From Triplophysa rosa (Eukaryota; Chordata; Actinopteri; Cypriniformes; Nemacheilidae), in NCBI RefSeq assembly GCF_024868665.1, contig NC_079894.1:3373426-3437425 (forward strand): a stretch of DNA of 64,000 bases, written 5' to 3'. Below are positions 52,963 to 63,664 of this stretch, piece by piece. Under the pieces are notes generated by a model, which had not been told where the DNA came from, did no database searches, and saw only the letters and a list, made by a program, of their open reading frames with translations. A program made the position numbers and the translations under genes. The stretch's first letter is position 1. Each line of letters starts with the position of its first letter.

Positions 52963-55786
52963 CTAGCTAATACATTATTAATCACTTTTAAATCATTAAA
53001 ATATCTATTATTATCTCAAGAAACAATTGTTAACAAATGATAATTGAACCATTAGAAAATTATCAGTATATACTTTGGTTTATTAAAAAGCACAAACAAC
53101 TATGCTAAAACTATTTTTTGAAGAATAATAAATTGTTTTTTTGGCAAGTGAATACATTTGTGAAAATGACTTACAGTCAGAGGATTCCAGTGTGTGATGT
53201 TTTGAAATTTCCATTGAAGAACACATCAGGTGCACACCATTAAAATACTCAAAATGTGTCAGAGAAGACATCTATCTGACTACCATGCTAGTCAGCACAG
53301 TGTAAACTACCCATCACTTGTAAATGGGTTACTCATCATTCGTAGATATTTCTTACCTGTTACAAATTGTGATGGGTTGCCTGGAGAGGGGATCAAACCC
53401 GGGTCCATGGCATTCAATATTTTAGGTGTAGCTCACTGAGCTAGTTCCAAGGGTTTTAAACCCAATTGCAGAAGATAGATAGTCTAGAGGCGCAAGTCAT
53501 CAGAAATGGAAAAAACTTTAATTAATAGACAAAAAAACCTTAAAGTTCAAAACAAACTTGGTAAGCCGTGCTTCCAAAAAACAGAGTAACAAAAAGGTAG
53601 ACTCAGGGGTCTTAAAACTCAACATAAGTATAACACTTAACATCATACTGCTCACAACAGGAAACGAGGGGTAAACAGATCAAGACTGAACAAAAAAGGC
53701 AGGGAACAAACAGACTTATAAAGGGTCAAACACAGGTGTAGACAATCCGGTAATGATGAGATGTAGAAGGAGGCAATGTTGACCTCTACAGGCCTGGAGC
53801 GACCAGAATCCATAATGTGGTCTATCTGAAGGCACCTGGCAGGAGAAGAGCGACCCCTGCAGGCCAGGACGAACAGACACGTTATACAAGTGATCTGTAT
53901 GTGTATACAAGACACTTACAACACATTCTACATCCCCTAATTGCTGTAACGAATTTGACAATTCATTTCTGCTATCCCTCAGCTGTTATAATGGAAATGA
54001 GTCAATATGTAAATCATCAGCAAATCTTGGTAAAGAGGATTACTCTGAGTGGCAAAACATCCATTCTTTAAAAGTGTGCAAATATGAGAAAATGATGGTT
54101 AAATGTGACAGCAGAAAACATTTATTTTAACAATTCAGTAAAAAAAACATTTTCTATTCAATGTAGCAAATTTTACTGTCCATACAAATTCCCCCTACCC
54201 CCATACAAACTCCCAATACAAGTTCTGTATAAACCCCTCCAAAAAGCAAACACACACCCGGCACTGTAGAGAATTTATATCCATGAAATGAGTTATTTAA
54301 AACATCAATTTCAGTCAAGGAATTAGTTTAGCTCAAAGGAAAATACGTATAATAATCCTGATGAAATATACATATTTTACGGTGTCTGATTAGTAATATA
54401 AAGCATAACAATACTTGTATGCATTCGTCCAGCAAATGCCTCAATGATATTATATACTTTACATTATCTCATGGCCATAAGTAACGTGACTTTACCAAAC
54501 AGGATTTAGAGCAAAGGTAGCGTAAATCAAAACACAGTAAAAGGGACCAAGTCTGTGAACGTGAATACAGAAAACCCATCACAAATGAATATATATGGTT
54601 GTTTATTAAACTCTACTCTACATGGTAAACAAAACAATGACGATCGCATAAAACAAACAAATACATGAAACACAAATGCGCTTGGAAGCGCGGAGGGAGA
54701 AAGAGTGAGAAGAGAGAGAGAGATAGAGAGAGAGAGAGGGCATGGCAGCGATTTCTGAACACCAATAAAAATCATCTTTAACAAAGAGGCACAGACTTAA
54801 CGCAGCTTTCTATAAATAGAAACGGATACTTGCAAGCTCTGTGCTGGACCAATATCCGTATGCGCATGTAGAGAGGGAATTGTTCAAAAGGTTTCAGAAG
54901 GCAAGTCCTGCCGAAAGTTGCGAAAACTTTCAGAGCAGGCTCGAAATTTAAGGCATGACCACCAGAGTTTGAATCGACCAATCAGAGTTGAGCAGGGAAG
55001 AGGTTATTTGTCCACTCAACAGCTAATTTGCATCTTTATGAGATATCATTCCAATTATAACATAATGAAAAGAAAGTGTTCTATGGTCACACAATGTATA
55101 TAAACAAGGAGCAATTGTAAAGACAAACATTTACATATCAAATATGCTATGCTGCATCAAGACATGATTCATTTGGCGGTACGAATATGAACAAAGCCTG
55201 AATTAACTTGCCTATTTAACAATTACAGATTATTTAAAAATGGCAAGAGCGACAACATATAACCTAGATATTTAGATATATTTATAGAAAAGGACAATTG
55301 AATCACACGTTCCTATTTGTCAGAGAAGTTTCTCTGGTAAGCCAAGTTTCAGATTTGACCGAGAGACTTCTCCCCTCTGCTTTGAAGTTTAGGAGTCGTA
55401 AAATATCCAACAGAGAAACAAAAGGTTATCAACACTCTCAGTGAGAGGTTTTGACTCTGGTCTTTTGATGATCGTATCAAGAAACCAGGAGAAAGGGGGT
55501 TGATGGCTCTTCTTTAAATGACTCCGACCATTTGGCTTATGCTAAATTCTCTACAGCACACACGTGCACACACACATGAACTCCCACACACACACTCCTT
55601 GCACACACACGCACATAAACTCCCCCCCCCCACACACACACAAACAACCTTTAACCTGCAGGTTTGCAAAAATTAGCACATGACAAATGGTAACTGTTAA
55701 CTCTTTCTCAACAGTTTTCTTCTCTTAACCAGCATGAAAATCTATAACCTTGCCAACTGGCACAGTACACAACGTTTTACTTTCTT
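52963..55786. other. Noncoding region with simple repeats and a possible SINE head/LTR
   Basis: No gene is recognised. At 53390-53443 the minus strand has tRNA-like boxes (TAGCTCAGTGAGCTA and GGGTTTGATCC), a possible SINE head. 53445-53880 resembles a minus-strand LTR but without firm ends. A (GA)n tract lies at about 54690-54740, and CA- and C-rich runs at 55555-55650. Confidence 0.4.
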
Positions 55787-56340
55787 TTAAGTATGGGGAG
55801 AAGCTTTTCCATGTTCTACCTCCGACAAGTGCTGGAAATACCATTGAGAGTACAACATCAACCATCTATGCCGTTTTCCAATGTCATGAATGAGACGACC
55901 TAGGGGTCCATTGTGATATTGTTTTGCCAGCAAGGTGTTCCACCAGTAATTCTTCAGTGCGGTTTCCCCTGAGCCTCCACACATTCTCCTTGTATGTTCT
56001 CCAGGCCCTCTCAATATGTTCGTTATGAGCTCCTGTCTGGGCATCAACAAATGCCACACTGTGGTTCACGGTATAATGCCTGTAACCGAGCTGGGGCAGA
56101 GCATGTCTGTAGGCCCTCCACTCATCGCTGATGATGATGGACCCTCTCTTGGCATGGTGAGAAATAAGTGGAATCAGTTCCCTTCTGGTCCTCCTTTCAA
56201 CTAAACGGAGAACTGGTTTTGCAGATTTGTGTACTTGGTAGTTCACTCCCAGCATCCAAACACCCACTTCCTCCTTTTCCATCCACCATCCATTCTACCT
56301 TGCCCATACTGAAAAAAGTCTAATGAAAGAAAGTATTTTT
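55787..56340 (-). pseudogene. Merlin/IS1595-like transposase remnant
   Basis: The minus-strand frame from 56282 reads EKEEVGVWMLGVNYQ, IISDEWRAYRHALPQLGY, TVNHSVAFVDAQTGAHNEH and IERAWRTYK. This has the spacing of the ISXO2-like DDE domain of Merlin DNA transposons, with SDEWRAY giving the second Asp and IERAWR the Glu. The C-terminus continues in another frame (QYHNGPLGRLIHDIGKRH), so there is a frameshift near 55925. The N-terminal part and the first Asp are lost or degenerate. It would cut and paste its own short element. Terminal repeats were not located. Confidence 0.75.
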
Positions 56341-56429
56341 AAATAGATTTGAAATTAATTTACAGTAAATTGATCATGGTTCAAACCCAGTGTAACTATG
56401 GTTTACAGTTTAACATTTAAAGGGATATT

Positions 56430-56885
56430 TCACCACAAAATCAAAATTTCTCCTTGTTTTACCCCCAGTGCATTCTAAATTAATATGATTTTTTCTGGAA
56501 GAGCAATGCAGTCGTTGTTATAATCCCAAGTATCATTTTACTTCCAAGCGGTAGAATGGGAGTGGATGGTAGTTGACTTTTTGAAGGTCCAAAAAGTGCC
56601 TCCATCGATCATAGAACTGCTCAACACGGCTCTGTGGTCTTAACAACGGTCCTATAAAGCGAATCTATGCATTTATTTAAAGGAAATATCCATTTTGACA
56701 ACGCTATTAATGTTAATGTCTAGTTAATGTTAATTATCACTCGGGCTGCGGGTGCACTGATGCTTGCTTTCGTAAGTTCCGGTGGACCTTTAAAAAGTCA
56801 AATACCATCCACTCCCATTCTACCGCTTGGAAGAAAAATGATACTTGGGATTTTTGGGGAAATTTGGATTTTGTGGTAAAATTAG
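56430..56885. mobile_element. Hairpin MITE
   Basis: The ends TTCACCACAAAATCAAAATT and inverted AATTTGGATTTTGTGGTAAA are terminal inverted repeats. Inside, CCAAGCGGTAGAATGGGAGT (about 56547) returns inverted near 56808, so the whole element folds on itself. Confidence 0.75.
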
Positions 56886-57127
56886 AAAGTATTTTTTTCT
56901 TTTGCAGCCATTTTATAAGTTTCAGATGTTTCTTTGCCTTGACTAGCTTGCTCAACTTTCTAGCTAAACTTGGCATCTTTTTAACGGCATGTAAGTGTTT
57001 CCTCTGGTATCCCACCAACAGATTGTGTGTGTAGTCCCGCCAAAAACTGTACAAATATTGTAGCACTTGTGTCACCCATACACAGCCAATCAGATCCATA
57101 GAAAATAATGTAAAGTTGTAAAAGTAT

Positions 57128-57515
57128 TGTGGCGAGGGGGCCGTGGTTTAGCGAGGTCTGCAGCAGGAGAGAGAGCCAGGAGAAGAGCAGTAAGTGAGTG
57201 GAGTAAATGCAAACAACTAACACCTGTGTCTCATTCCAGTGAGCGCGCGGGGAGACGATATGTAAAGACCCAGGAGACGCACAACGGAGAGAGAGAGAGA
57301 CGGACTGAACACGGACTGCCACGACCACAAACCTCTCAGTAGAGAAAGAAGGACTTTGCTGGATTATTATCTTCTCGAACCGTGCTGAAGGAAAAGCAGT
57401 GGATTTATATGTTGTATGAATGGACTTTTGATTTCTCGTGTGGCAAAGCAATAAATCTCGTGTCAGTCTCGCCAACCTCGTCCTCTTCCTTCCTTACCAT
57501 AGCGAACCCGCTACA
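57128..57515 (+). repeat. Solo LTR
   Basis: 388 bp, TGTGGCGAGGGGG...GAACCCGCTACA, with AATAAATC near 57450. It has a perfect 5-bp target duplication AGTAT (57123-57127 and 57516-57520). Confidence 0.85.
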
Positions 57516-58040
57516 AGTATTTTTAAAGAATTACAATTATATGAATACGTAAGTATAACATGTATTTTCAAATACGTAATTATTACATTTATTTTGTGAT
57601 ATTTATATCATAAAGAATAAAAATGTTTTTAAAATAAACTGATAGACAAATCTGATCTGTGGCAAGCAGTGAACAATACACATTTAAAGCATGTCCTGCC
57701 ACCAGGCTCTTCATTGGTCGTTCACACGCTTTGGGCCTTCTGGGCCCATCAAGTTTTGATTGCTGTGGTAATATCCTTAAAACGACTCTGCCCATTTCAA
57801 AATGTGATGGACTTTTCTCACTTTTAAAAAGCTTATGCAGCTGGTCTCATCCCATGTCGTTAACGACGGATAGCATTTCATCTGGAAAGAAATTGCAAAA
57901 TGTGAAAAAAGAGACAGGCATCCAGAACATACAGATGTAACCTCTAGTGGCAATAACTTCAGAAAGCAGCACCCCCTAATGTCTGAAGAGTGTGCTGTGA
58001 AGGGACAAGTTTAAACTACACGATGAGCACACACCAACAA

Positions 58041-58100
58041 GACTGCCCCAAAGAGAAGCACTTATTCTTCAGGAAAAAAAGAATGCTTCTCTTTGTAGTC
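58041..58100 (-). ncRNA. mir430c: miR-430c-like hairpin, unit 1
   Basis: 3' arm TAAGTGCTTCTCTTTGGGGC (minus strand of 58044-58063) pairs almost fully with ACTACAAAGAGAAGCATTCT at the 5' arm. Seed AAGTGCT. It differs from the standard c member by GGGGCAGT instead of GGGGTAGT. Confidence 0.75.
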
Positions 58101-58159
58101 TTCTGCATTAACTGAAGGAAAGGAGAGAACATAATTGAAGACATGAAGTCAGTCAGCAA

Positions 58160-58228
58160 AAAATTACCCCAACTTGATAGCACTTTCTAGGCAATTTGGA
58201 AAGACAGATGCTAAAGTTGGAGCAAATA
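58160..58228 (-). ncRNA. mir430b: miR-430b-like hairpin, unit 1
   Basis: 3' arm AAAGTGCTATCAAGTTGGGG from minus 58186-58167. The 5' arm GCTCCAACTTTAGCATCTGT pairs with it. Confidence 0.8.
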
Positions 58229-58339
58229 TCATCTTGATTTCATTTCAGGAGGGTAGGCGATCCAAGTGGAGTGGTGCACCTTGAGTGACATACTGGAATA
58301 TGATACGATGAGTCTTGTCTGCAGGTTAAAGCGCAATTA

Positions 58340-58402
58340 AAACTACCCCAAAGAGAAGCACTTGTGAATAATAGACCAATCAATGCTCCCATTTGAAGTA
58401 AT
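58340..58402 (-). ncRNA. mir430c: miR-430c hairpin, unit 1
   Basis: Mature-like 3' arm on minus 58363-58342: AAGTGCTTCTCTTTGGGGTA then GT. The 5' arm ACTTCAAATGGGAGCATTGA pairs imperfectly. The base before the seed is C here and T in unit 2. Confidence 0.85.
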
Positions 58403-58497
58403 CTTACTGTGCTGTGCCCTGAGATTCCGTGAGCAGCCCTCATAAAAATCAGTGTGCAGTTCCTGAAGGTTGTTCACTGTTGCAGCATACGTCACTT

Positions 58498-58570
58498 AAA
58501 ACTACCCCAACAAATAGCACTTACTCTATACAGCTGACAAGTCAATGCCATTGTGAGGGTACCGATAGTG
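58498..58570 (-). ncRNA. mir430a: miR-430a-like hairpin, unit 1
   Basis: 3' arm TAAGTGCTATTTGTTGGGGT from minus 58523-58504. The 5' arm TACCCTCACAATGGCATTGA forms the opposing strand, with a loop of about 15 nt. Confidence 0.8.
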
Positions 58571-59064
58571 GCAGCTTAAAACATTGCTCGTTTTAAATTG
58601 AAAAACAGTGTAGCAGCAAACGAGATAACTTACAGACAGAGACCGTGGAGCATGTTCTAGGCTGCTAGACAAATCTGATCTGAGGCTAGCAGTGAACAAC
58701 ACACATTTAAAGCATGTCCTGCCACCTGGCTCTTCATTGGTCGTTCACACTTTTTGGGCCTTCTGCGCCCATCAAGTTTTGATTGCTGTGGTAATATCCT
58801 TGGAACGACTCTGCCCATTTCAAAATGTGCTGGACTTTTCTCACTTTTAAAAACCTTATGCAGCTGTTCTCATCCCACGTCTTTAATGACGGATAGCATT
58901 TCATCTGGAAAGAAACTGCAAAATGTGAAAAAAAGAGACAGGCATCCAGAACATACAGATGTAACCACTAGTGGCGATAACTTCAGAAACCAGCACCCCC
59001 TAGTGTCTGAAGAGTGTGCTGTGAAGGGACAAGTTTAAACCACACGATGAGCACACACCAACAA

Positions 59065-59124
59065 GAATGCCCCAAAGAGAAGCACTTATTCTTCAAGAAA
59101 AAAAGAATGCTTCTCTTTGTAGTC
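59065..59124 (-). ncRNA. mir430c: miR-430c-like hairpin, unit 2
   Basis: The same stem as 58041-58100, with GCATTC in place of GCAGTC at the 3' end. Confidence 0.7.
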
Positions 59125-59202
59125 GTCCAGATGAGTCTTTGAACTGTGCATTAACTGAAGGAAAGGAGAGAACTTAATTGAAGACATGAAGTCAGTCAGC
59201 AA

Positions 59203-59270
59203 AAATTTACCCCAACTTGATAGCACTTTCTAGTCAATTTGGAAAGACAGATGCTAAAGTTGGAGCAAAT
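59203..59270 (-). ncRNA. mir430b: miR-430b-like hairpin, unit 2
   Basis: The mature region on minus 59229-59207 is identical to unit 1. The loop differs by TAGTCA versus TAGGCA. Confidence 0.8.
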
Positions 59271-59382
59271 ATCATCTTGATTTCATTTCAGGAGGGTAGG
59301 CGATCCAAGTGGAGTGGTGCACCTTGAGTGACATACTGGAATATGATACGATGAGTCTTGTCTGCAGGTTAAAGCGCAATTA

Positions 59383-59445
59383 AAACTACCCCAAAGAGAA
59401 GCACTTATGAATAATAGACCAATCAATGCTCCCATTTGAAGTAAT
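59383..59445 (-). ncRNA. mir430c: miR-430c hairpin, unit 2
   Basis: Minus 59407-59385 gives a 23-nt 3' arm beginning TAAGTGCTTCTC and ending GGGGTAGT. By recall this is exactly zebrafish miR-430c. Confidence 0.9.
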
Positions 59446-59540
59446 CTTACTGTGCTGTGCCCTGAGATTCAGTGAGCAGCCCTCATAAAAATCAGTGTGC
59501 AGTTCCTGAAGGTTGTTCACTGTTGCAGCATACGTCACTT

Positions 59541-59611
59541 AAAACTACCCCAACAAATAGCACTTACTCTATACAGCTGACAAGTCAATGCCATTGTGAG
59601 GGTACCGATAG
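59541..59611 (-). ncRNA. mir430a: miR-430a-like hairpin, unit 2
   Basis: Mature region on minus 59566-59544, identical to unit 1. Confidence 0.8.
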
Positions 59612-60108
59612 TGGCAGCTTAAAACATTGCTCGTTTTAAATTGAAAAACAGTGTAGCAGCAAACGAGATAACTTACAGACAGAGACCGTGGAGCATGTTC
59701 TAGGCTGCTAGACAAATCTGATCTGAGGCTAGCAGTGAACAACACACATTTAAAGCATGTCCTGCCACCTGGCTCTTCATTGGTCGTTCACACTTTTTGG
59801 GCCTTCTGCGCCCATCAAGTTTTGATTGCTGTGGTAATATCCTTGGAACGACTCTGCCCATTTCAAAATGTGCTGGACTTTTCTCACTTTTAAAACTCTT
59901 TATGCAGCTGTTCTCATCCCACGTCTTTAATGACGGATAGCATTTCATCTGGAAAGAAACTGCAAAATGTGAAAAAAAGAGACAGGCATCCAGAACATAC
60001 AGATGTAACCACTAGTGGCGATAACTTCAGAAACCAGCACCCCCTAGTGTCTGAAGAGTGTGCTGTGAAGGGACAAGTTTAAACCACACGATGAGCACAC
60101 ACCAACAA

Positions 60109-60168
60109 GACTGCCCCAAAGAGAAGCACTTATTCTTCAAGAAAAAAAGAATGCTTCTCTTTGTAGTC
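60109..60168 (-). ncRNA. mir430c: miR-430c-like hairpin, unit 3
   Basis: The same near-perfect stem as unit 1, with a loop one base different. Confidence 0.75.
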
Positions 60169-60247
60169 GTCCAGATGAGTCTTTGAACTGTGCATTAACT
60201 GAAGGAAAGGAGAGAACTTAATTGAAGACATGAAGTCAGTCAGCAAA

Positions 60248-60313
60248 AATTTACCCCAACTTGATAGCACTTTCTAGTCAATTTGGAAAGACAGATGCTA
60301 AATTTGGAGCAAA
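60248..60313 (-). ncRNA. mir430b: miR-430b-like hairpin, unit 3
   Basis: Mature region on minus 60273-60251. The 5' arm has AATTTGG in place of AAGTTGG, a single change in the stem. Confidence 0.8.
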
Positions 60314-60426
60314 TATCATCTTGATTTCATTTCAGGAGGGTAGGCGATCCAAGTGGAGTGGTGCACCTTGAGTGACATACTGGAATATGATACGATGAGT
60401 CTTGTCTGCAGGTTAAAGCGCAATTA

Positions 60427-60490
60427 AAACTACCCCAAAGAGAAGCACTTGTGAATAATAGACCAATCAATGCTCCCTTTTGAAGTAATC
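60427..60490 (-). ncRNA. mir430c: miR-430c hairpin, unit 3
   Basis: Mature region on minus 60450-60429, identical to unit 1 with C before the seed. Confidence 0.85.
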
Positions 60491-60585
60491 TTACTGTGCT
60501 GTGCCCTGAGATTCAGTGAGCAGCCCTCATCAAAATCAGTGTGCAGTTCCTGAAGGTTGTTCACTGTTGCAGCATACGTCACTTA

Positions 60586-60657
60586 AAACTACCCCCAACA
60601 AATAGCACTTACTCTATACAGCTGACAAGTCAATGCCATTGTGAGGGTACCGATAGT
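60586..60657 (-). ncRNA. mir430a: miR-430a-like hairpin, unit 3
   Basis: Mature region on minus 60611-60588 with one additional G (GGGGGTAGT). The ERV-C LTR starts six bases beyond this hairpin's upstream end. Confidence 0.75.
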
Positions 60658-60663
60658 GGCAGC

Positions 60664-61494
60664 TGTTGTGGAAAAATATCAGTCTTGTAGTTCAAAAAAT
60701 CTCTCAGACAAAGAAGGTCCGGGTGTCAAGGAGTTAACTTTATTTGCTCGAGCCAAACAAACTGAGATGTTCCAAGTCATCTAAAAACCAAGTGTTTTCT
60801 AGTCTACAGTTATAGTAAAACTTCTGAAAGGTGGTCTCTTCTGAAACCAATCAGGTGCTTTCCTGTTATCTCTTATTTTTATTAACCAATTATCGATTGT
60901 CTGCCACCATTAAGTCCCAGGCAACAAGGTACGTATCTATTGGTGCTACCCTGGCTATTACATCATTTTTTTTTTAATAATTTGCATACAATGGTTACCA
61001 TACGAGACCACCAAACAAGCCATGGTCTCCATACGAGACCACCAAACACACCTTGGCATACGTGCGTAATCATGGTTACTTTTAAACAGTGCAAAATCCC
61101 CAGGTTTCAGAGAGAGCACAACATGCTTCAAACTAGTCCTCTAAAAACATCACTGGATTTTACCTTCTTACATTGTGCTCAAATGTGCTTTAAACATGCT
61201 TAAAGTGACATCAACTGCATTTATATGAACAATCATTGGTCCCAGGTACAGATTGTATCATCAAATCATCAATTCATTTTCAAATAATCAAATTATCATC
61301 ATAAACCTACTTATATGTAATCATTCTTATTAAATATGATTTCAGATCAACCCATCTATGTACTAATGTTCCTATGAATACTTCTCAATACTTTTTAGGT
61401 ATTTTATCAAGTGAATTTATAACTGTGGTGAATAACAGTGCTCAATACATGTAAAATATATCTATATGTGTTCAGAAATTATTCAGAAATTACA
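60664..61494 (-). repeat. 3' LTR of ERV-C
   Basis: On the minus strand TGTAATTTCTGAA...TTTTTCCACAACA, 831 bp. The polyadenylation signal AATAAA on the minus strand is near 60741-60750. The purine tract AAAGGGGGGAATA (minus, about 61497-61509) precedes it. It is joined on its downstream side to the miR-430 array. Confidence 0.8.
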
Positions 61495-61619
61495 ATATAT
61501 TCCCCCCTTTTGGACTCAAAAAGAGTCCCACACATGATTAATTTCTGCCGAGGAATAGATACTACAAAGTGAATGAGTGCAGGCAAATGTCATCAAAAAT
61601 GTAATAAGAAATGTGTAAG

Positions 61620-61650
<31 letters not shown>

Positions 61651-61779
61651 GCGTGGGCGAAATCCTTAAGCAATTAATTGAAGTATGCAAGCTAATAAAA
61701 ATCCATCTTATCCACCTTGGTTATCTCGTATCACGGACAACACCTGCTTATAATCCACTACATTAGAACAAAGACATGT
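61495..61779 (-). other. ERV-C env-LTR spacer
   Basis: Noncoding, with the purine tract and an (AT)n microsatellite at about 61620-61648. Confidence 0.7.
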
Positions 61780-63544
61780 CTAATCATTTTCATAGATGCG
61801 TTCAGCACTAACTGAATAAACAACCATCTGTTGTTGAGGAGCAGATGTGGTAACTCTCTTCATAGCCTGCATGACGCATGGCCAAAAACATAACAATAAC
61901 AAAATGGGCAAGAGAATGCAGGTTGCCAACATCAATATGTTGTGTAGATTTTGGAAAATATTATTGAACCAGTCCCAAATGGAAGATTCTGAATTCACTT
62001 CTTCCTTTGTGATCATTGTGGATAACATGGTGATGTTTTGTATTCCTTGTTCGATAAGATGTCCATCCGCGTCATTGTCTGGAATGTACGTACAACAAGT
62101 CTCTCCAATCATAGCACAAACACCTCCGCGTGCTGCGGTGAGTTGGTCCAGGACCACTCTGTTCTGGAGTGCGGTGAGCCGTATTCCTCGTAGTTCCTCT
62201 CTGATTCCTTCCATCATGATTTTCGTCGTATTGATAAATGAGGCTAACTCATATCTGGTGATTTCCACTTCATGCATCAGTGATCCTACGCCCAGTGCTG
62301 GGATGAAAGCAGCCACAAGTTTCTCAGCAACTGTCCATATGTGATGGTTCTTTGGCACTGGGCTTTCTCTCAGGAAATTGAATAGGTCTCTTCTTGTCCG
62401 TTGTTGGCTGTCCATTGCTCGATGGGGCAAGATGATGGCCCCTCCATGAAGTTGGACTAAAGCACATAGTCCTGTCCAGTTCTTTGGTAAGGATAAGTGT
62501 ACTCGATATCCACACAGCAAATAGTGTCCTTCAACGACACCTGTTCCCTCTACATCAGGAAAATGCACAGTCAAACATGAAGGACATTTTGCTCATCCTC
62601 TCTCGGAAGTCACAATGTATTGGTAGGCCACAACTGTTTGTGGAGCTTTATGTGTAGTTGTAATAAGGCGAGGTGGAGGATGCACATAGTCTGCTATGCG
62701 AAGACATGACATACAACTTTGTCTCATAGATTCATTTGTTTGCTTGTAGATATGTGTATGATATGTTGATATGTTGTAGATAACATTTCCTCTCTGGTAA
62801 TTTTCCCAAGAAATATCCTCCTGAAGATCGTTCATAACAGAGGAGTTTACTAGGTTAACTAGGCAAATGCTTGACTGTTGCAATCTGAGCAAAAAGTATT
62901 TTGGGGAGAGTGATTGATTTCCAAGTGCTGTCCATTCGAGTCATCATAACATCTTTAGTATCTGCATTTGGGTTCCTTTGTAGTCCTGCAGCTGCTATTG
63001 CAACCATAGCTATCTCAAATGTTGTGTTATGATCCTGATGTGGCCACCAGTCTCCTCCAGTGGTGCTATGAGGGAACTGAGAACAAACATAACAGTTTCT
63101 GGAAGCATACATTTTGACTGTATGATTGGTGAATCTCCACCACATGTTAGTAGCATAAGGATGAGGGGGATTAGAGTGATCCATCCATGAATCAAGTCGG
63201 TCTGTGTTGTTGATACTCTGTCGTTTATTTCGGTGTTTTGGTACAGACTCTGGAACCAACTGACCTGGGAACAAATGTTCATCTGTGGTAGCATTTACTC
63301 CAAAGTCAGCCTGCTCCAAGGTAGAATTCATAAAGTCTGTGTCGTTCAAATCCATATCCATGTCTTTGCGCAGAGTTATGTTATCCTTGAAAAGGGTGTC
63401 TGGAATTTCTTCATCAGTTATTTTTCTCATGATGATTGGTATGATGATCACACATGTCAAAATTATCAACAAAGATGCTATATCTCGCTGTCCACACAAT
63501 CTTCGAAGTTTCATGGGATGGCATGGGTGCCTTGAGCTCTCCAT
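61780..63544 (-). pseudogene. ERV-C env, nearly full length
   Basis: Minus-strand envelope from the ATG at 63544. It has a long N-terminal membrane segment (ASLLIILTCVIIIPIIM), a first furin-type site RNKRQS about 120 residues in, and an SU with several N-glycosylation sites and a CYVC CXXC motif. A frameshift occurs near 62905 and a TGA near 62590 (ERG/AKCPSC). A second furin-type site RTRRDLF, LQNRVVLDQLTAARGG and CX6CC CAMIGETCC follow, then a membrane anchor (ILLPILLLLCFW) and a ~30-residue tail. The two breaks aside, all parts of a gamma-type Env are present. It would mediate receptor binding and fusion. Confidence 0.85.
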
Positions 63545-63664
63545 ATTGTTATTTGCAAGGTTTAATTTTAGTAAGATTCAATTCAATTCATATCCTTCAA
63601 TGTGATAAGTAAAAATTATCCACTGACCTGGTTTTAATCTAGATTCTGCTTTAAATCGTGTATG

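Larger units (their letters stand above)
57643..60663 (-). repeat. Three ~1.04-kb tandem units of a miR-430-type cluster
   Basis: Units start at about 57643, 58666 and 59709 (shared TAGACAAATCTGATCTG); the third is cut at 60663 by an ERV-C LTR. Each unit carries four hairpins on the minus strand, in order a-like, c, b-like and c-like, followed by about 400 bp without hairpins. That segment recurs in all units and contains a CCAAT box on the minus strand (near 57713, 58736 and 59780). It may act as the promoter for the next unit, since repeated promoters are a known trait of the zebrafish miR-430 locus. Small ORFs in it are not convincing. Confidence 0.85.

Noticed and set aside
59700..59948. 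82-codon minus-strand ORF recurring in the miR-430 units
   Set aside because: It is disrupted in unit 1, overlaps the presumed promoter segment and shows no domain. Repetition comes from the tandem unit.
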